From: Combretum micranthum
Lineage: Eukaryota; Streptophyta; Magnoliopsida; Myrtales; Combretaceae
Assembly: GCA_024138025.1 (NCBI GenBank)
Contig: JAMXBD010001246.1
Coordinates: 248,001-312,000, forward strand
Length of the DNA stretch: 64,000 nucleotides
Direction of reading: 5' to 3'
The notes beneath the pieces were generated by a model that worked only from the letters and a program-made list of their open reading frames with translations, searched no databases and had not been told where the DNA came from. Both the position numbers and the translations under genes were made by a program. Below, in pieces: positions 23,321 to 37,330 of this stretch (position 1 is the first letter of the stretch; every line of letters starts with the position of its first letter).

Positions 23321-23712
23321 TGATGCAAATGACATAACAAACACATATTTGAACAAATGGAGTCATCCAAGAAGGAGAGGAGGAAGCAGCACTAGGCCGC
23401 CTTGATTTACACCGCCAACCTTAGAAGATATGCCGCCGACTTTGAATTATAGACTGTCGGTCTTGGAGTCGGCCTATATTACTAAAATTTCATTTTTAGA
23501 TCGCCAGTGTTTATTTAATGTTTGTCTTTTAGCGTTTTCCATGTAATATAAATAGTTCTTTAGACTTTTTTTTTTTTAATCAAAACTTATGATATACCTT
23601 GAAATCCTAATTTAAGAGAATTTCCTCTCTAAGATGGCATCATTGTAATTGTTGTGTGATTTAAATCACTCGGTGAGTGCCCTATTTGTGTTTACGCCAA
23701 CTTGCTACGTGA
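23321..23712 (+). repeat. 3' LTR of the 3.2-kb gypsy relic
   Basis: About 392 bp, begins TGATGCAAATGACA. It carries the same order of words as the 5' LTR down to the TTTACGCCAACTTGCT end. The terminal CA is altered to GA. Confidence 0.8.
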
Positions 23713-23879
23713 AAGCCAAAATAGGAAAATGAAAATTCAAGTTTCCTGGAAGTTAAGAATGCATTATATTTTAATAAGCTAATGAGCAAAATGTGGTTCA
23801 GAAAGGGAAGTCAAATTTACCATTCAGCTTGTCATCTTTGCAAATCGGACCACTTTGAACGGGATGTGTGGGTATAAAT

Positions 23880-23914
23880 CGATTTCGACCTTAAAAAGGT
23901 TGCCAAACACAATG
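23880..23914. repeat. Isolated copy of the Harbinger-like MITE right end
   Basis: Thirty-five bases match 20429-20462 with two or three changes (core gaccttaaaaaggttgcc). No matching left end was found, so this is a truncated copy or a small duplication flanking the gypsy relic. Confidence 0.6.
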
Positions 23915-25300
23915 TGGTTTCGTTTTATATCAATAATATATCCTTCCCGTATTTGTGTTTGAAGTGTCGGCTTCTTAATTTGCTTTACCCTTTTATAAAC
24001 ACACAAAACATTTTTCACCTAATTAGAAGTAAAGCTATCAACCAAGAGTTATATAAACACTAAAGTTTACGTGATGGAAATAAATTATAATACACCTAAT
24101 TTGTGGGGTTATTAATTTGTGGAATAGCCATGAAATGATGTGACATTTGATGTCTCAAATTGAAGTCAACATGCAATTAACTATTTAAATGACCTAATGA
24201 CTAAACTTAAGTTTGTTGAGTAAGAAAGATGAAAAATTTTTATGGTTCGTCGTTAATTTTGATTGGATCAATACACCATACTTAATAGTGATACGGTTTC
24301 ATAGACATGAGCATATAATAATGCTAATAATTTAAATTTCAATGAAATAGTAAAAGGAATATATATATTATATATATATATATATAACTTCAAGGGATAT
24401 TAAATATAAACATGTGACGAATTTAGATGGTTAATTTTAAATTGACCATAAGGAGATGTGAAATGCAACATTATCACTGAGTGTAAACTTCACACATAAT
24501 TTTAATAGAAATTATTTTTTGGCTATATTTACTGAATTGGTATTGTACCTTAGTTTATTTTAAATATGTTTTCTTAATTAATTCAAGTTTTCTTAATCCA
24601 TTTGTATGTATGTGTGTGTGTGCGCGTATATAAATGGGCATCATATACCTAAACCAAGTGGTGACATCTCTTAAGTTGCAATATATATTAATAACTTTTA
24701 AATATTAAAAGTTCTACCAAGATAATAAACAACCGGTACTCTAACAAGTAAAAATACTAACATTAAGGGATACTAAAACTAAAAGAAAAACTAAATATAA
24801 CATACTACAAACATAAAGATAAAAATGAAGATGATGAGCGTAAATATCAGACCGTCACGGAGCTGTGGTGGCAATTCTAGCGATGGGCACATGAGTTTTT
24901 GCTCGAGAGAATGATGTGGAAATGGAAATGACAGTGATTAGCCAAATTATCGGATAATATGAGATTAGATAAAATTAAAAAAGATATGGGAAAAAGTGGG
25001 AAAAAAAAAAAGTAGATAGAGTAGATACAAATCCATATAGATAAATCTTATTATGTCTCAGTCTCATTAGTAAAACCCCTTAATAAGTAAAGTTGAATTT
25101 AATGTAACAAGTCCTCTTTATTTAAATCAACCACTTGATGATAATTATATTGATCCAGGATTTTGTTAAAATCCACAAATTCTTTCTACAAGGCTTCATA
25201 ATCCATTGGTCTACTCTATCTTCTTCTTCTTTTTGAAGGTTTGAAAGTCTAAGAATTCAATTTCAATAACTGCATGTAAAAAATAAAAAATAAAAATGCA
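23915..25300. other. AT-rich intergenic
   Basis: No gene recognised. (AT)n runs near 24360-24390 and a TGTGTGTG/GCGCG patch near 24610. Confidence 0.4.
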
Positions 25301-25303
25301 AGG

Positions 25304-25392
25304 GCTATATATATATATATAAGCTCACTCTACTCACATTCATGGATATATATATATATATATATACATACATACATACATAGACACACACA
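25304..25392. repeat. Compound microsatellite (AT)n...(AT)n(CATA)n(CA)n
   Basis: Two AT runs about 25 bases apart, the second passing into CATA then CACACA. Confidence 0.85.
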
Positions 25393-26709
25393 ACACTAAT
25401 GGACTTACAACTTGTTCACTTAATGAGAATAACTATTCATTCCCTCCTCATTTTATGTAAAGCTGCTATTACAGTTTTAAATTGGGGGAATGACAATTTA
25501 TAATAAATTCCTTGTCGTAAATATATTAGTCTTGAAAATATTACGTATACAATTATCATCTCTTTATAACAAAGACACTAGGCATTATAGAGATTTTACT
25601 TTTACTCCAATAATTTGTTTTCATCAAGTGAACATTTTATTACATATCTTCAATAATTACTTATTTTATTTTTTTATGTAAAGTAAATATTGAAATAGAT
25701 ATGTAATAGTCATTCCAACTTTATTATATTCCTATTGAATTGGAATTCAATTTCCTCCTTATTTTATATGGTAAAATGAGCGAACTGTTAGGGTAATTCC
25801 ACTCTTTCTTAGATAAAAAATTTGACTCAATTGCTACTTTCAAGGATCATATTTACACTACTTCTAGGATTTTATGAGTTAACCAAACAAACAAATGACA
25901 TTTTTTTTTTCATTGTAATAGATAGGTATACAAATACTACAAAAAAATTGATTCATAGTAGGAATTTTTATTCTCTTTAGGAAAAAGGAAAAAAAAAATC
26001 TTTGTCATAAGTCATAACTTATTGCAGGATTATAAGTTTGTTTTCGAATTCTTGAGGCTATTGAATGTCATCCTTGCAAACAATTGAGGACAGGGGCAAC
26101 ATTCCTTCCACAGCTCTCCCTTATGGCAACGATAGACATCTCTTCAAAATTATCTAACACCTATGTCAATGTTATGGAAGGGATATATGTCCCTTTCACA
26201 AGTCCATGCCGCATGTCATTTATGATAGACATTGTTCCTTTCTTAAATGACCTTTTTTATTAAAGAAAATTTTAATTAATCAATTAATATTTTAGCAAAT
26301 AATTATGACATCTATTTAATTATGTTAATTCCTATCATAAAACACCTATATTTATAGTGGATTAATCCTTCTCATAGCATACCTATATTTACGGATACAA
26401 TATAAAACATGTATTTATATTTAATATTTATTAAAAAGTTAATAATAACAATGTTTAGAAAGTAAGTACTTGATAAATATAAAAAGTACACAACACCAAG
26501 GCAGTCTGAAACAAGATACAACACCAACATTTCTTAATTATAAGTGTCTAAAAATGTCATGTGGCACCAACATTAGATAATGAAAAGGTAACAATGTTAA
26601 TTTTTCCATTAATGGAGACACAAAATTAAAACTAAATTAAAAAAAAAACACTAAATCTCAAGTACTGGCACTTCGTGTGCCTTTAACCCATCAAACCATC
26701 ATCAACATT
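25393..26709. other. AT-rich intergenic
   Basis: No gene recognised. A tactacaaaaaaa string near 25935 is reminiscent of a CACTA terminus but lacks the initial C and any partner. Short mirrored ggaat/attcc words at 25420-25760 suggest a decayed MITE. Confidence 0.3.
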
Positions 26710-26990
26710 AACATCACAATCATAAGAGCCTAGAACCGTAACGTAACACTAACATCACAATCATAAGAGCCTAGAACCATAATGTAACACCAATATCACA
26801 CCATCACAAAAGTCTTAAACCATCATCCAACAATGACAATACCGTAACAAGAGTTTAACATCATCATTTAACACCAAAATAACACAACCATAAGAGTCTA
26901 AATCTATCATCTATCACCGCAATCATAAAATAACAAAAAGTCAACAAATATCATTTAACACCAGGATTGGAAAAAAAAAAAAGGAAAAGA
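26710..26990. repeat. Degenerate minisatellite, 41-bp core unit
   Basis: Two good 41-bp units start at 26710 and 26751 (aacatcacaatcataagagc, then ctagaacc...). Further partial units with caccaataacac/cataagagtctaa words decay up to about 26990. Confidence 0.6.
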
Positions 26991-29669
26991 AATAGTCAAA
27001 CATAATTGATTTGCACTCCTACCACTAGATCCCTTGAGATGATCCATTCGAGGCCTATACACATCATATCCTCGATTTGGGCTAACAACCATTGGTAATG
27101 ATCAAGTTATAGGCAAAATATTACTAGTGCTTTAAGTGCTAAATTATGAATGAGAATTCTGCCATCTTGATGATCTTTCAAACATTGGTAACCCATGAAA
27201 CATAAAGAAGAAAGGAGAGATGACTGTCCCTATGAGTGGAACATTGGCATATGCTCCATCTGCGAGCCAGACATTTGTACCATCAGTCCTATCGTCATCG
27301 GTGTACTGGAGACCATCCATTGTTGTTTAGTTCGGTAAGTAGGATAACGCTACTCGGATTAGCTCCTCATGAGTTTGGTTTGGAACCAAATGAACAAAAT
27401 TGCTATATGAATGCCCATTGGCTCATTGTAAATCACTAGCAATTATCTTGCTTAGTCTTTCAATCCTGCTTCCCATCCTTATCCCACTTTTTCAACATCT
27501 CTGTCTCCTCATGTGAGCTCTTAAAGTCTTTAGCTATGTAATTTGATGGCAAATAATCGAGTCCTACCTTATGCGCTTTGATGGCGGTTTAGGACCACTA
27601 TGAGCTATACTACACACGTATTCAAGTCTATGACTATTTACATCCTCCAAGATAGTTAGCTTAGATACCTCATTTGCCTCCTCTTCCACAACAATTAGTC
27701 ATACTTAGCTTTCTTTTTTTTTTTTCATCTTTTCCTATAAGGTAAAAAGAACGATAATTAATAGGTGTTATTGAAGCCATTTTAAAGGTAACTTGAGAAA
27801 TAATTTTAAGTTAATAGAGTTTACACCTAAACGTGTAAGGTATGCCTTTTAATTAAGTCAAGTATGGGATGCATCATGACGTTGATGAGTCAACTCAAAC
27901 AAACAACTTGGGCCATATTTTTATAGATTGGAGAATGAATAGAAGAAAATTAAACTTAAGGTATAATTTATACTTTATGGACGCTAGTTAAGCTCAGAAA
28001 CTTATCTTTTTTTTACTTGTTGCACACTGAACAATGCGCTCCTTGGTGTATGTGTCCCATCTTGCTTCAACTTACTTTATGTATTGGTGGTAAATTTTGC
28101 CTTTAAGAATAAATATACATGAGATGGTTAATTATTATTATTATTATTATTATTGGTTAGTTATTGATATACAATTTATTTATATGCAAGTAATCTATAA
28201 AATTTACTTGATATATGGGGTTACTTCTAAAAATTCACACGACTCTACCCAATCATGTAGACAATGTTAGAGACATTGAGGCACATGTTTTAGAGCATCA
28301 TCGATATCATATTCATTCCAGACTTTCTTGAAAGAAATTCATAAAGCTGAATTTACCTTATATGCTTTAGAGTTGCCATCCTAAGGAGCATCAAAATTTG
28401 CTTGTCACATGAAAAAACATCATTAATGAGTTATTTAAAAACTAAAGTTAACTAAAATGAAGAAAAGTTTACCATACTATGAATTTTCTTATCGCTAAAT
28501 TTTGTGATTCATGATCCAGAGAATACCATGCTTTTCCATTGAGTACTTGAGCAGCCAATGGCAAGTCTTTCTTGATAACAAGCCAAAACTAACTAGCTAA
28601 CAAATATTCTCATTTTCCATCTATAAATTTGCCATCATCAACATTAACTAACTTGAGATGGGGATATTATCTATGATGTTTGAAAAACTGCTCAATTATC
28701 TCCTTTTTGTATATAGCACGACCGTTTCTGATTAGATGCATTAGCGACGAATCCATTAGGAGTGTAAAGCTCATCACTAGCTGTAATTACATTAGTTGCA
28801 TCCTACAAAATACAAATGCATCAAGATTAATTCCAATAACATATATATATTTACATACACATTAAAACATATATTTGAAATAGTAACAACTTAATAATTA
28901 CATGTATGTAAATGACCATGGTTCTATTTACCATCTTCATCAATTGAATGATCATCACTAAGGCCCCGGTCTTACTTGTGGGCCTCGAGGCCTTGTTTTA
29001 ACGTGTATGTAAATCCCCCTTCACTTTTAACCTATAACATTATGCAAATCACATTTAGTTAATAAGGTGAAAAAAATGTATGATCATTGTTTTTACTATA
29101 AAATCAAATCAATACCAAAATAAACCATTCTTCAGGCTAACAAAATATATGCATGAAATTTTTACAATTTATCACATATTTGTTGTTGTCTATATGTCTA
29201 TTATATGTTAAAATATGATAACCTTCATTTGAGTTGATATTCATTCTTATAATATAGGCATGTTTCATGCAAACCTTTATTATGATATCAAAATTCCAAA
29301 ATAAACCTAAATTTTAAAGGTTTTTTTGCCAACATATTAATTCAATTTATAATGGTATTTTGCAAAGGATTTGCAAACTCTAAAAAAAGGTCAATTATAT
29401 TGGTATGATTTACATCAATTAATCATCATACGCATGCATATATTCACACTTTTTAAAAGAAACTAAACCAACCAGAAACAAATTAATGGCTTTTGAAAAG
29501 CTCGTAAAATAGACAAGCAATTTGGTTGTCTCTAGTAATTAATAAAAATTTATATTTGACTATCATAAATAACAAAACACAAATAGTAGAAACACACCAC
29601 ATCATTGGTGTAATAGATGAAATATTGTCTTAATTTCACATAATAAAGATGATATCAGGATAATGGTAG
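26991..29669. other. AT-rich intergenic; (ATT)n at 28129-28155
   Basis: No gene recognised. On the minus strand, stretches such as DGTNVWLADGAYANVPLIGT (about 27225-27290) and LPLAAQVLNGKAWYSLDHES (about 28500-28570) look coding-like but match no family I can name. They may be remains of a transposon gene. Confidence 0.3.
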
Positions 29670-30030
29670 ACTAAGTATTTATATATTTTTGGCAATTTAG
29701 TGTCTTATATTTTCACAAATGAATACTTGTACTTTCAAGGTATGTGCAAATTAGTGTCTATGTTAAGAATATTTAGCAAATGTTTATTTTGATGATAAAA
29801 CATGATAAGTCAAGTGCATACAAAATCAATTTTTGGCAGTTTATTATTGAATCTATAGATTTTGGTAATTTTTTACCAAGTATCTATCATCATTCCATCA
29901 TTAAAATAAATTATCAAATATTATTTAACAGAGACATCAAAACATACAGACTTTAAAAGTATAAGTACTAATTTATCAAAAATCAAAGATACATACTAAA
30001 TTGTTAAAAGTTGAAAATATAGACACTTAG
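29670..30030. mobile_element. Foldback MITE-like element
   Basis: Left end ctaagtatttatatattttt, then ggcaatttagtgtc, mirrors the right end, whose reverse complement reads ctaagtgtctatattttc, then acaatttagtatg. Inner words pair too (gtactttcaagg / acttttaaagt). No clear target duplication. Confidence 0.5.
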
Positions 30031-33000
30031 CTGTTACTATCCCAGACATGCCATTGCACCTCAACACCACATTCATTTTAAAAGCACAAACTCATCATTA
30101 AAGGTAACAAAGTTATAAAAAGACGTATCGACTTATAAGTTTTGTGTGCAATATAATCCATAAATAAAGTCTCGTTGCATATCACTGAAGCCATAAAAAT
30201 ATTAAAATGCAACAATTGTTGAAACTGTTAAGCCTTGATTTAACCATGAGCTATGCAAGTAATGAATGGACAAAACCAAAACCAGACAATAGCCCATATG
30301 CACATATCCGATTACACTCTTACACAATACTAAATATTGTCATAATAGGTTATGGGTTGTGGTTTGATAAATGGAATGTACAGAGAATAATTAATGGGAC
30401 ACTTGAAGAATAACAATTCGAGGAAATATTGACCAAATGCTCAAGTTTTCAAAACAATATTGATATCAATCATCGTGAGTAACAAATGATAAATCATTAG
30501 GGAATAGAAAGTTCAATAAAGAAATTGCTTTTGGCTTGAAACATTCAATAATAATTATGGCACTAAAACTCTATCAACACACATATACATGCATGTTGAA
30601 CACCCTTTTCCATATCAAAGTTTTTGTTGATCAACTTTTTCATACAATAAAAAACATGGTGTAATTATTAATGTGAATTATTTTATTACACCATATTGGT
30701 TATATACTTAAATAAATTATTTGTTTTAGACAATGTACGATTGCTTTTTACCTTATATAAAAGGTCAAGCAACATAAAAGAACCTTATTCTCTCAATTCA
30801 TAATCCATCAAAAGCTAAAAAAAAAAAAAAAAAGATAAAGAGATTTGATTACCATTTTTGGTTTAAGCTGATTGTAACAAGAGAAATCTCCATACTGACA
30901 GCAATAGAATGGTTGATGAAAAAAAAAAAAAAAAATGGATGTATGAATTTTCTTAGGGAATGAATTTCTTAATACAATTCAAGATATCAATTAACCGAAA
31001 ATGTGGTAACTGCTTTGGCTTGTTGTCTACTCTTCAATTTATTACAAGCCAATATCACTTTGAACTTTGTTTGCAAAGTAATAACTAATATCAATTAATT
31101 ATTTGATTGCAAGTGAATGATAAAAAATTGTGACTAAATAATGTTGTTGTTACTTAATTGTCAATTCGATGAAAAAGATGACAAACAAGCACTTTAGTTA
31201 AAGCACTAGCTCCTTCAAGATTTTAATAATTTGTTTCAATGATAAGGAGAAAAGAGACGAGGGAGTGTTTTTAGCAACTAAAAATTTTAGTGGTGGAGAG
31301 AGAAAAAGATAATAGGAGAGAGAAACGATAATGGTACCTAAAAAAATTAATTAATTAATAATGTGGAGTCCAAGAAAAAAAGTTTTGGCTTTACTATAAT
31401 AAGAAACTAAAAACCTAAAATTTTTTCAATTGAATCCCCGAAACATTTTTATTGAAGAAATCCAAATAATCTTGGTATAATAGAAGTGTAAATTTATAAG
31501 TTAGCACAATTATGACTGATATTTCGCTTAGTAAAAATGAAGTCGAAGTTAAGATCTCCAGGGCATTCATTTCTAACTCCACTTGTTTGTGTATATATAT
31601 TTATTTTATAAATATTAGATATCATCGAAGTCCAATATATGCCAATTGTATAACATTAGTAAGTAAGCTATAAAGAAAACTTGGCTTCCATATGCTTTTC
31701 CAAAAAGAGACACCATTATTTTGAATTTTTTAGCTGGCTTCTCGAGATGCAATAATAACTCTAACTCTATTCATTATACACCCATATAAAACTTTGACAT
31801 GACCATGTAGACCTCAAGAAGGGGCCTCAAATCATTTGATATTTGAGCCTTCCTATGAGCTTTTAGTTTATCAACATACAATCACATCAAATAGTTTCCA
31901 ATGTAATTGTATGCTTAAGTACATGAGTTTTTGGAACTATGATTGATCCGTTAGATGTATATATAAATTAAAAGTGAATTCTTTTAGCAAGTATTGGATC
32001 AAATCAAGTAATAAAGTGATGAATAGAGTATTGATCCTACGAGGATTACTTAACTACTAAACATGTATTAGCTTCTACTATTATTCAAGCAACTGATTTT
32101 TAAGAGAAATGACTAATCAACTAGTAATGTACCTCGATTATGATTATGACTAAAAGCAGATAGAGTGTTTCGAGAGAAATATATTGATTAACTGTGGGAA
32201 AAACATAATCCACCTTAGTTTCACTAATCAAACATCGTATTATAATAACTATTAGCTATGTGGATATTCATATGAAATTATCAAAGATCTTAATCCTTTT
32301 CCAAGTTTTAAAATCTTTAAAACCACCAATTAATCCATTAGTTTTCACTATACAAATTAACAGTGGAATCTAATTCACAATCATGAATCTTTCAATTCTA
32401 TGATTGACTAATGCCTAAATGAATTTCTTCTAATCTCTTACTGAGAAACTAATCCAAAACATTGCATGAAACTCTTAGGATAATTTTTAAATCAGATTAA
32501 ATATCGTCACTTTTGCAATTGTTATTTAACCCAAATTTAAGAATCCTTTATGAACCCTAATTTCTCGTTTGAGTTATCAAGATTCCTATAAACCTAGTTC
32601 ATTTAAGAAACACGATTTATAATAGGAATTGCGATATAAATATTCTACAAATCTAACAAATCTATGACATAATTACAATCATCCTATTAGCAATCATAGG
32701 GTTTCATCATATTCCCACGATAAAAACTTAAAACAACATGGATTAATTCAAGCAATAGCAACTCAAAGGAATTACAACAAGATAATTCATATGTAAAAAT
32801 GGAATCAAGGATTGAAATTGCATAAAAATAGTAGATCATAATTCACCAATTCAATCACAAATGTATGAAAGTCTTGTTGTAAAACTTCAACAATTAGTCT
32901 TTGATATTCAATATGATTCCAATCTTCTCAATTAACAACTTTTGGAACAAAAAAAACTCTCTCAAAAATCTAATCTAAGGTTCCTAATTCGATATGAATC

Positions 33001-33141
33001 TAATATGGAAAATTCGTGCGTGTTTTTTATGCAACAATCCTACGAGTTTTATAAGCAAAATCAAAAGAATTCCATCAGTTACAATATAGGCTAGCAATTA
33101 ATAATGTATGTCGACAATATAGCTATGCAATATAGGAGTAG
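30031..33141. other. AT-rich intergenic
   Basis: No coding frame recognised. From about 31.98 to 33.1 kb the style (gatcctacgaggattactt and following) is that of decayed retroelement non-coding sequence, without identifiable boundaries. Confidence 0.3.
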
Positions 33142-33519
33142 TGTAAACCCCTAGATTTTATGACAATTTGTAAGTTCGAACTCTAGAATTGGAAGTCAAC
33201 CAGAAACCCTAGTCAACAAAAACCTATGCCAAAACCCTAGGGTTTATGAAATAGTCATAATTTCCCAAATCATATTTTATAAATATGTTAATGAATTTAT
33301 GCATGATCATGAAGCATGATGAATATGATTTATGTTAATATATGATATATGTGTTGTGTTAGTGTGTTTAACTATTTATGTATCCTAGTGTAACTAAATA
33401 TTGAGTTTATAAATTTATAAATGTAATGAAGTATATGAAAATTAGTTTAAAACAAGTTAAATATGTTTAATTTATATTTCCACTCTTAGCAGAAAATTTG
33501 GACACAAACAAGCCTTAAA

Positions 33520-36070
33520 TGTCACATCCTGGGAATTTAATTCGTACAATCTCATCGTAATTATTAAGGGTTTATGGAGTTTGCCAAGCTTATGGTCCAT
33601 AAACATTTGATAATTACTAAGCTCACCAAATAATACCACACTTAAAATATACTTACAAAAATGGACGCTAGGATTGAGTCTTTGGTACTTTGGGTATTAT
33701 TCCAAGCTTTTTTTTTTTTTTTTTGTGTTGTTTCTTATGGATTTCCTGCAAACGAAGCTGTAGGTGTGAGCATAATTCCATGTGCTCATAAGTGGTCAAA
33801 TTTTGCGATACATTTCAAAGTAGTCATTAAACACGTTTATTAAATATATGCATGATCAAATATTATGCCATCCATATGATGTTGATCGGTTCATCACGAG
33901 ATTAGAAAAATTATCCCCACTCTAATCTGGGTTTCGAGGAGTTTAAACACAAATTTATTTTCCATTAAACCGGGAATATGCAATGGACTACTGTCCTCCC
34001 AAAAACTGCTTAGGTCTATCCCCACATAGCTTCTAGCCTTTATTGCAACCTCCTCTCCTGTCACTTAGTTCAATAAAGGTTAGAAGAAGAAGTTCCATTC
34101 TTACCTGAACGGTCGGTTTGATTGACGCAAGATGTTTGATGTCTCGTGTAATGCGAGTCGTTTTATGAAGATTCAAATAAATTCTTATAGTACCCAGTTT
34201 ATTTTAGGTGATCACTCAATTCATCACTTCACATCAAGCAATTACAAGACAAACAACCATTTAATCAATCACATGCATTTATTTTCTACCACTTACACAC
34301 AATATATCGACAAAATGATTCTTTATGAATAGCTGTGAAGCTAGACCACTTACCAAAATGGGTTTTGTGTGTGGAATAAGTTGTTGTGGAGCAATACCTA
34401 AAAGAATGATTTTGAAGAGATGAATTAGTGTTATGATGCAAGATTTTATTTTAATTGTAGTTATAGTGTGGTTATACTATAAGTTTATTGAGGAATAAGA
34501 TGACTTTATTAGAAGATTTACCATATTTATAAGTTGGCATATAATGAACTAATGAGCTTAGGTTGCTTTTATTAAGAGCTTTGTAAAATTAAGCACTTTT
34601 AGGTACTTAATTAATTTGAAAGGTTATAATTTTATTAAGATCTTCAAAGAATTCTAAATAGTTTGATAAGTGGGTATAGCTGAAGTATTAAGAAAAGTTA
34701 TTCTAATTGTATAACATATGATATAGTTGTTTAAATATAAATTCAATGTTATCGCTTTTAGGAGTTGTTAGGATTTAAACTTTATAACTAATTATTACAA
34801 TAATATTTGGTAATTTCTTTATTAGGATGTGCATTTTTTTATTGGTACTAGTATACTTAATTAACTAAAGTTTTAAGGTGGTTATGAATATTTAGTATAG
34901 TTTCCATAACTTCTTTATTCACTAGCTAAAATTGATATTTACTAGCTATAATTGATAAATTGGTGTAAATATTCAAAAAATATAAAAAAATTTGTAATTG
35001 TCAATGATGTCAGCATGAATATCATGGACTAATAATAAATATTTTTGTGATTTTAAGAAGTCGTTTAGATATTTTATACTAGTAATTCGGATTTCACTAT
35101 TTTTTAGTATTTTCCCAGCTATAATTATATAATTTTTAAAATTATCAAAATTTCATGAAAAATTTGAAAATTTTATATGTTGTAACTAATATTATATTGT
35201 ACTTACTGTAAAATTTTGGAGTAGAAAGAACAAGTTTTGATTTTGCAATTTTCATCATCGGAGATCCGATACACTTCACCGACGCCACCACAAGACGGTA
35301 GAGATAGCTTCCTCAATGTTGTCGGACAGACTCCTAATAATTTTAGACTCAAATTCCAATTTTTGTGATTTTATGATTTCGGATGTGAGTGTGGTGAATT
35401 TTACAAGTTCTGAGTGGATTTTATAGCGAATTTCTAGGGTTTGTAAAATCAATACATTTTTCTAATCCATACGTTTTACACTTTCATACTGGAAATTACA
35501 GTGATTTTTGACAAATGTAAAGTAATTTTTCTAATTTTGACACCTAATCTTACATGCATGCAATAATTTTCCCTAATTTATCCTTATACAGAAAAATTAT
35601 GACATCTGTTTTCATGAAATTTCCTAATTTTTCCTGATTTTTGCAAAGTTTTGATTGAAGTTTATGTCTTCAGTTGGTAATTGTTTGGTTAATTTGCTCT
35701 TTTATAAATAAATTTGTTGTTTTTAGAAATTTTCCTTCAATTTTTCCAAAATTTAGAGTTCTGATTTTTCAGAATGATTATGATATTTTTAGTTGCTTGA
35801 TAGATTTTGTCTCCTATTTTTGGTGTTTTGTAGGTGAATTTAGGGATATTTAAGTTAAATTAAGGGTATTTTAGTCTTTTTACTACTTTAATTTGGCTTT
35901 ATTTGATAAATTCAGCCAAAATCTACACTATTCATTGATTTGACTACATGCAATTTACCTTAATTTACTTTTCATTCATGCTATTACTTAATTACAATTT
36001 ACTATTTCATAATTTACTATTTACCATTTATTTTATCACTTACTATTAACCTTGATTATTTACTATTTAC

Positions 36071-36105
<35 letters not shown>

Positions 36106-36345
36106 TTTTTTATTAGTTAAGGAGTTTTGTTCATTTATTTGAGTTTTAAATTCTTATATTAATTCTCTAATCTTTAATAATTTCCTTTGATTTTTAGGAG
36201 TATCATATTCTTGATATCGTTTTTCCTTTTTGCTTATTTATTCAATTGTAACTATTATCTTACTTAGTTCATATTTTGGTAACATGAACATTCTTATATT
36301 ATTTTAGGGTTAATCCTTGTATTCTATGAAAATCGGAGTATCACA
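33520..36345 (-). mobile_element. 2.8-kb solo LTR, target duplication TTAAA
   Basis: Begins TGTCACATCCTGGG and ends GGAGTATCACA on the plus strand, with perfect 5-bp duplications TTAAA at 33515-33519 and 36346-36350. No second LTR, primer-binding site or pol sequence is present, so it is best read as a solo LTR left by recombination. Orientation is inferred from similarity of the TGTCAC end to the minus-oriented LTR at 53 kb. It contains an (ATT)n run at 36076-36103 but no coding region. Confidence 0.75.
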
Positions 36346-37039
36346 TTAAATGCATTGATTTTAGGCCAAAATGAGCCCAAACCCATGCAAAATTGAAGCC
36401 CATGCTTAGGCAGCCCCTAAAGTCCAAGTTTAGATAAGTATTAACCTCGTTTGATGAAGAAAACCAACTCAAAAATCTACCAAAAAATTTCACATGAATT
36501 TCACCCCATTTCATACAAGTCTCTTCTTTTGTTTCTTTTAAAACCCTACATTCTAAGCCCTAAACAAGGTGAAGATTATAAGCACAAGTGAGATAAGTGA
36601 TTCAAGTGTTTTTCTTCAAAGTTTAAACCCTCTTAAGATATGTGTGTTGTTTGTTATATGTATATTTGTTAGTAGGCTTTCTTATGTGAAGGAGGCGTTA
36701 ATGCTAAATATGTGGTTAAATGAGTTTTATGTGTTAATGGTAGTTTAAGTGGTTTATTGATGGTAAAAGAGCTTATAGTATATGCTAAACTTGTAACTTG
36801 AAGTGTTTAGATGATTGAAGTATATGATGGTGGTGTTGTGAAGTGTGTAGGCTAAATGAAGTTGGGGTATGGATTAGTGTTTGATGTGTATAGATTAGTG
36901 TTTGATGATGTTGAAGTGAAGATTTTGTGTGTTAAAGAAGTTAAAATACATATAGGTTAAGGCTTGGTGTTGGGAATGAGTTAAATGAATTTTGAAGGTG
37001 AGAAATGTGGTAAACATTATATTTTGGAACAGGGGAGGT

Positions 37040-37330
37040 CTATAACTTTTTCGAAAATCTGTACTGCAGCATACGCTACCTAGGTCAATACTGCCGGCAT
37101 ATACGACCACACCATCGATGTTAGGGGTATCCACGGGTATGGACCAACCTCATGGAACTCTTGAAAATTTTAGAAAATTTGAGTTGTAGCCTACACCGGC
37201 TCAACGCCATCGGTGTAGACCACAACACTGCCGGCGTTTGTGTTAACGCTTCCAGTGTTGGCAAGTGTATAATTTTTTGTGCAGACTACACTGCCTGAAC
37301 GCCGCTGGCGTGTCCCCTGCAGATTTCCAT
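37040..37330. repeat. GCCG-rich island A
   Basis: In otherwise AT-rich DNA, repeated phrases such as tgccggcatatacg, acaccggctcaacgcc, cactgccggcgt and gccgctggcgtgt recur with short TA-rich spacing. Related islands lie at 42.6 and 54.7 kb. Confidence 0.6.

Larger units (their letters stand above)
20476..23712 (+). mobile_element. Non-autonomous Ty3/gypsy element (gag and protease remnants only)
   Basis: Paired repeats at the two ends are LTRs beginning TGATGC. A primer-binding site TGGTATCAAAG (initiator-Met type) starts at 20858, three bases after the 5' LTR, and a polypurine tract AAGTGGGAGA lies just before the 3' LTR. The inside is only about 2.5 kb and lacks any RT, RNase H or integrase core. 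No clean target duplication was found: AAACT precedes it and AAGCC follows. Confidence 0.8.

Noticed and set aside
25931..25950. Possible CACTA terminus (tactacaaaaaaa)
   Set aside because: The first base is wrong, no partner terminus or 3-bp duplication was found, and it lies 18 kb from the transposase relic.
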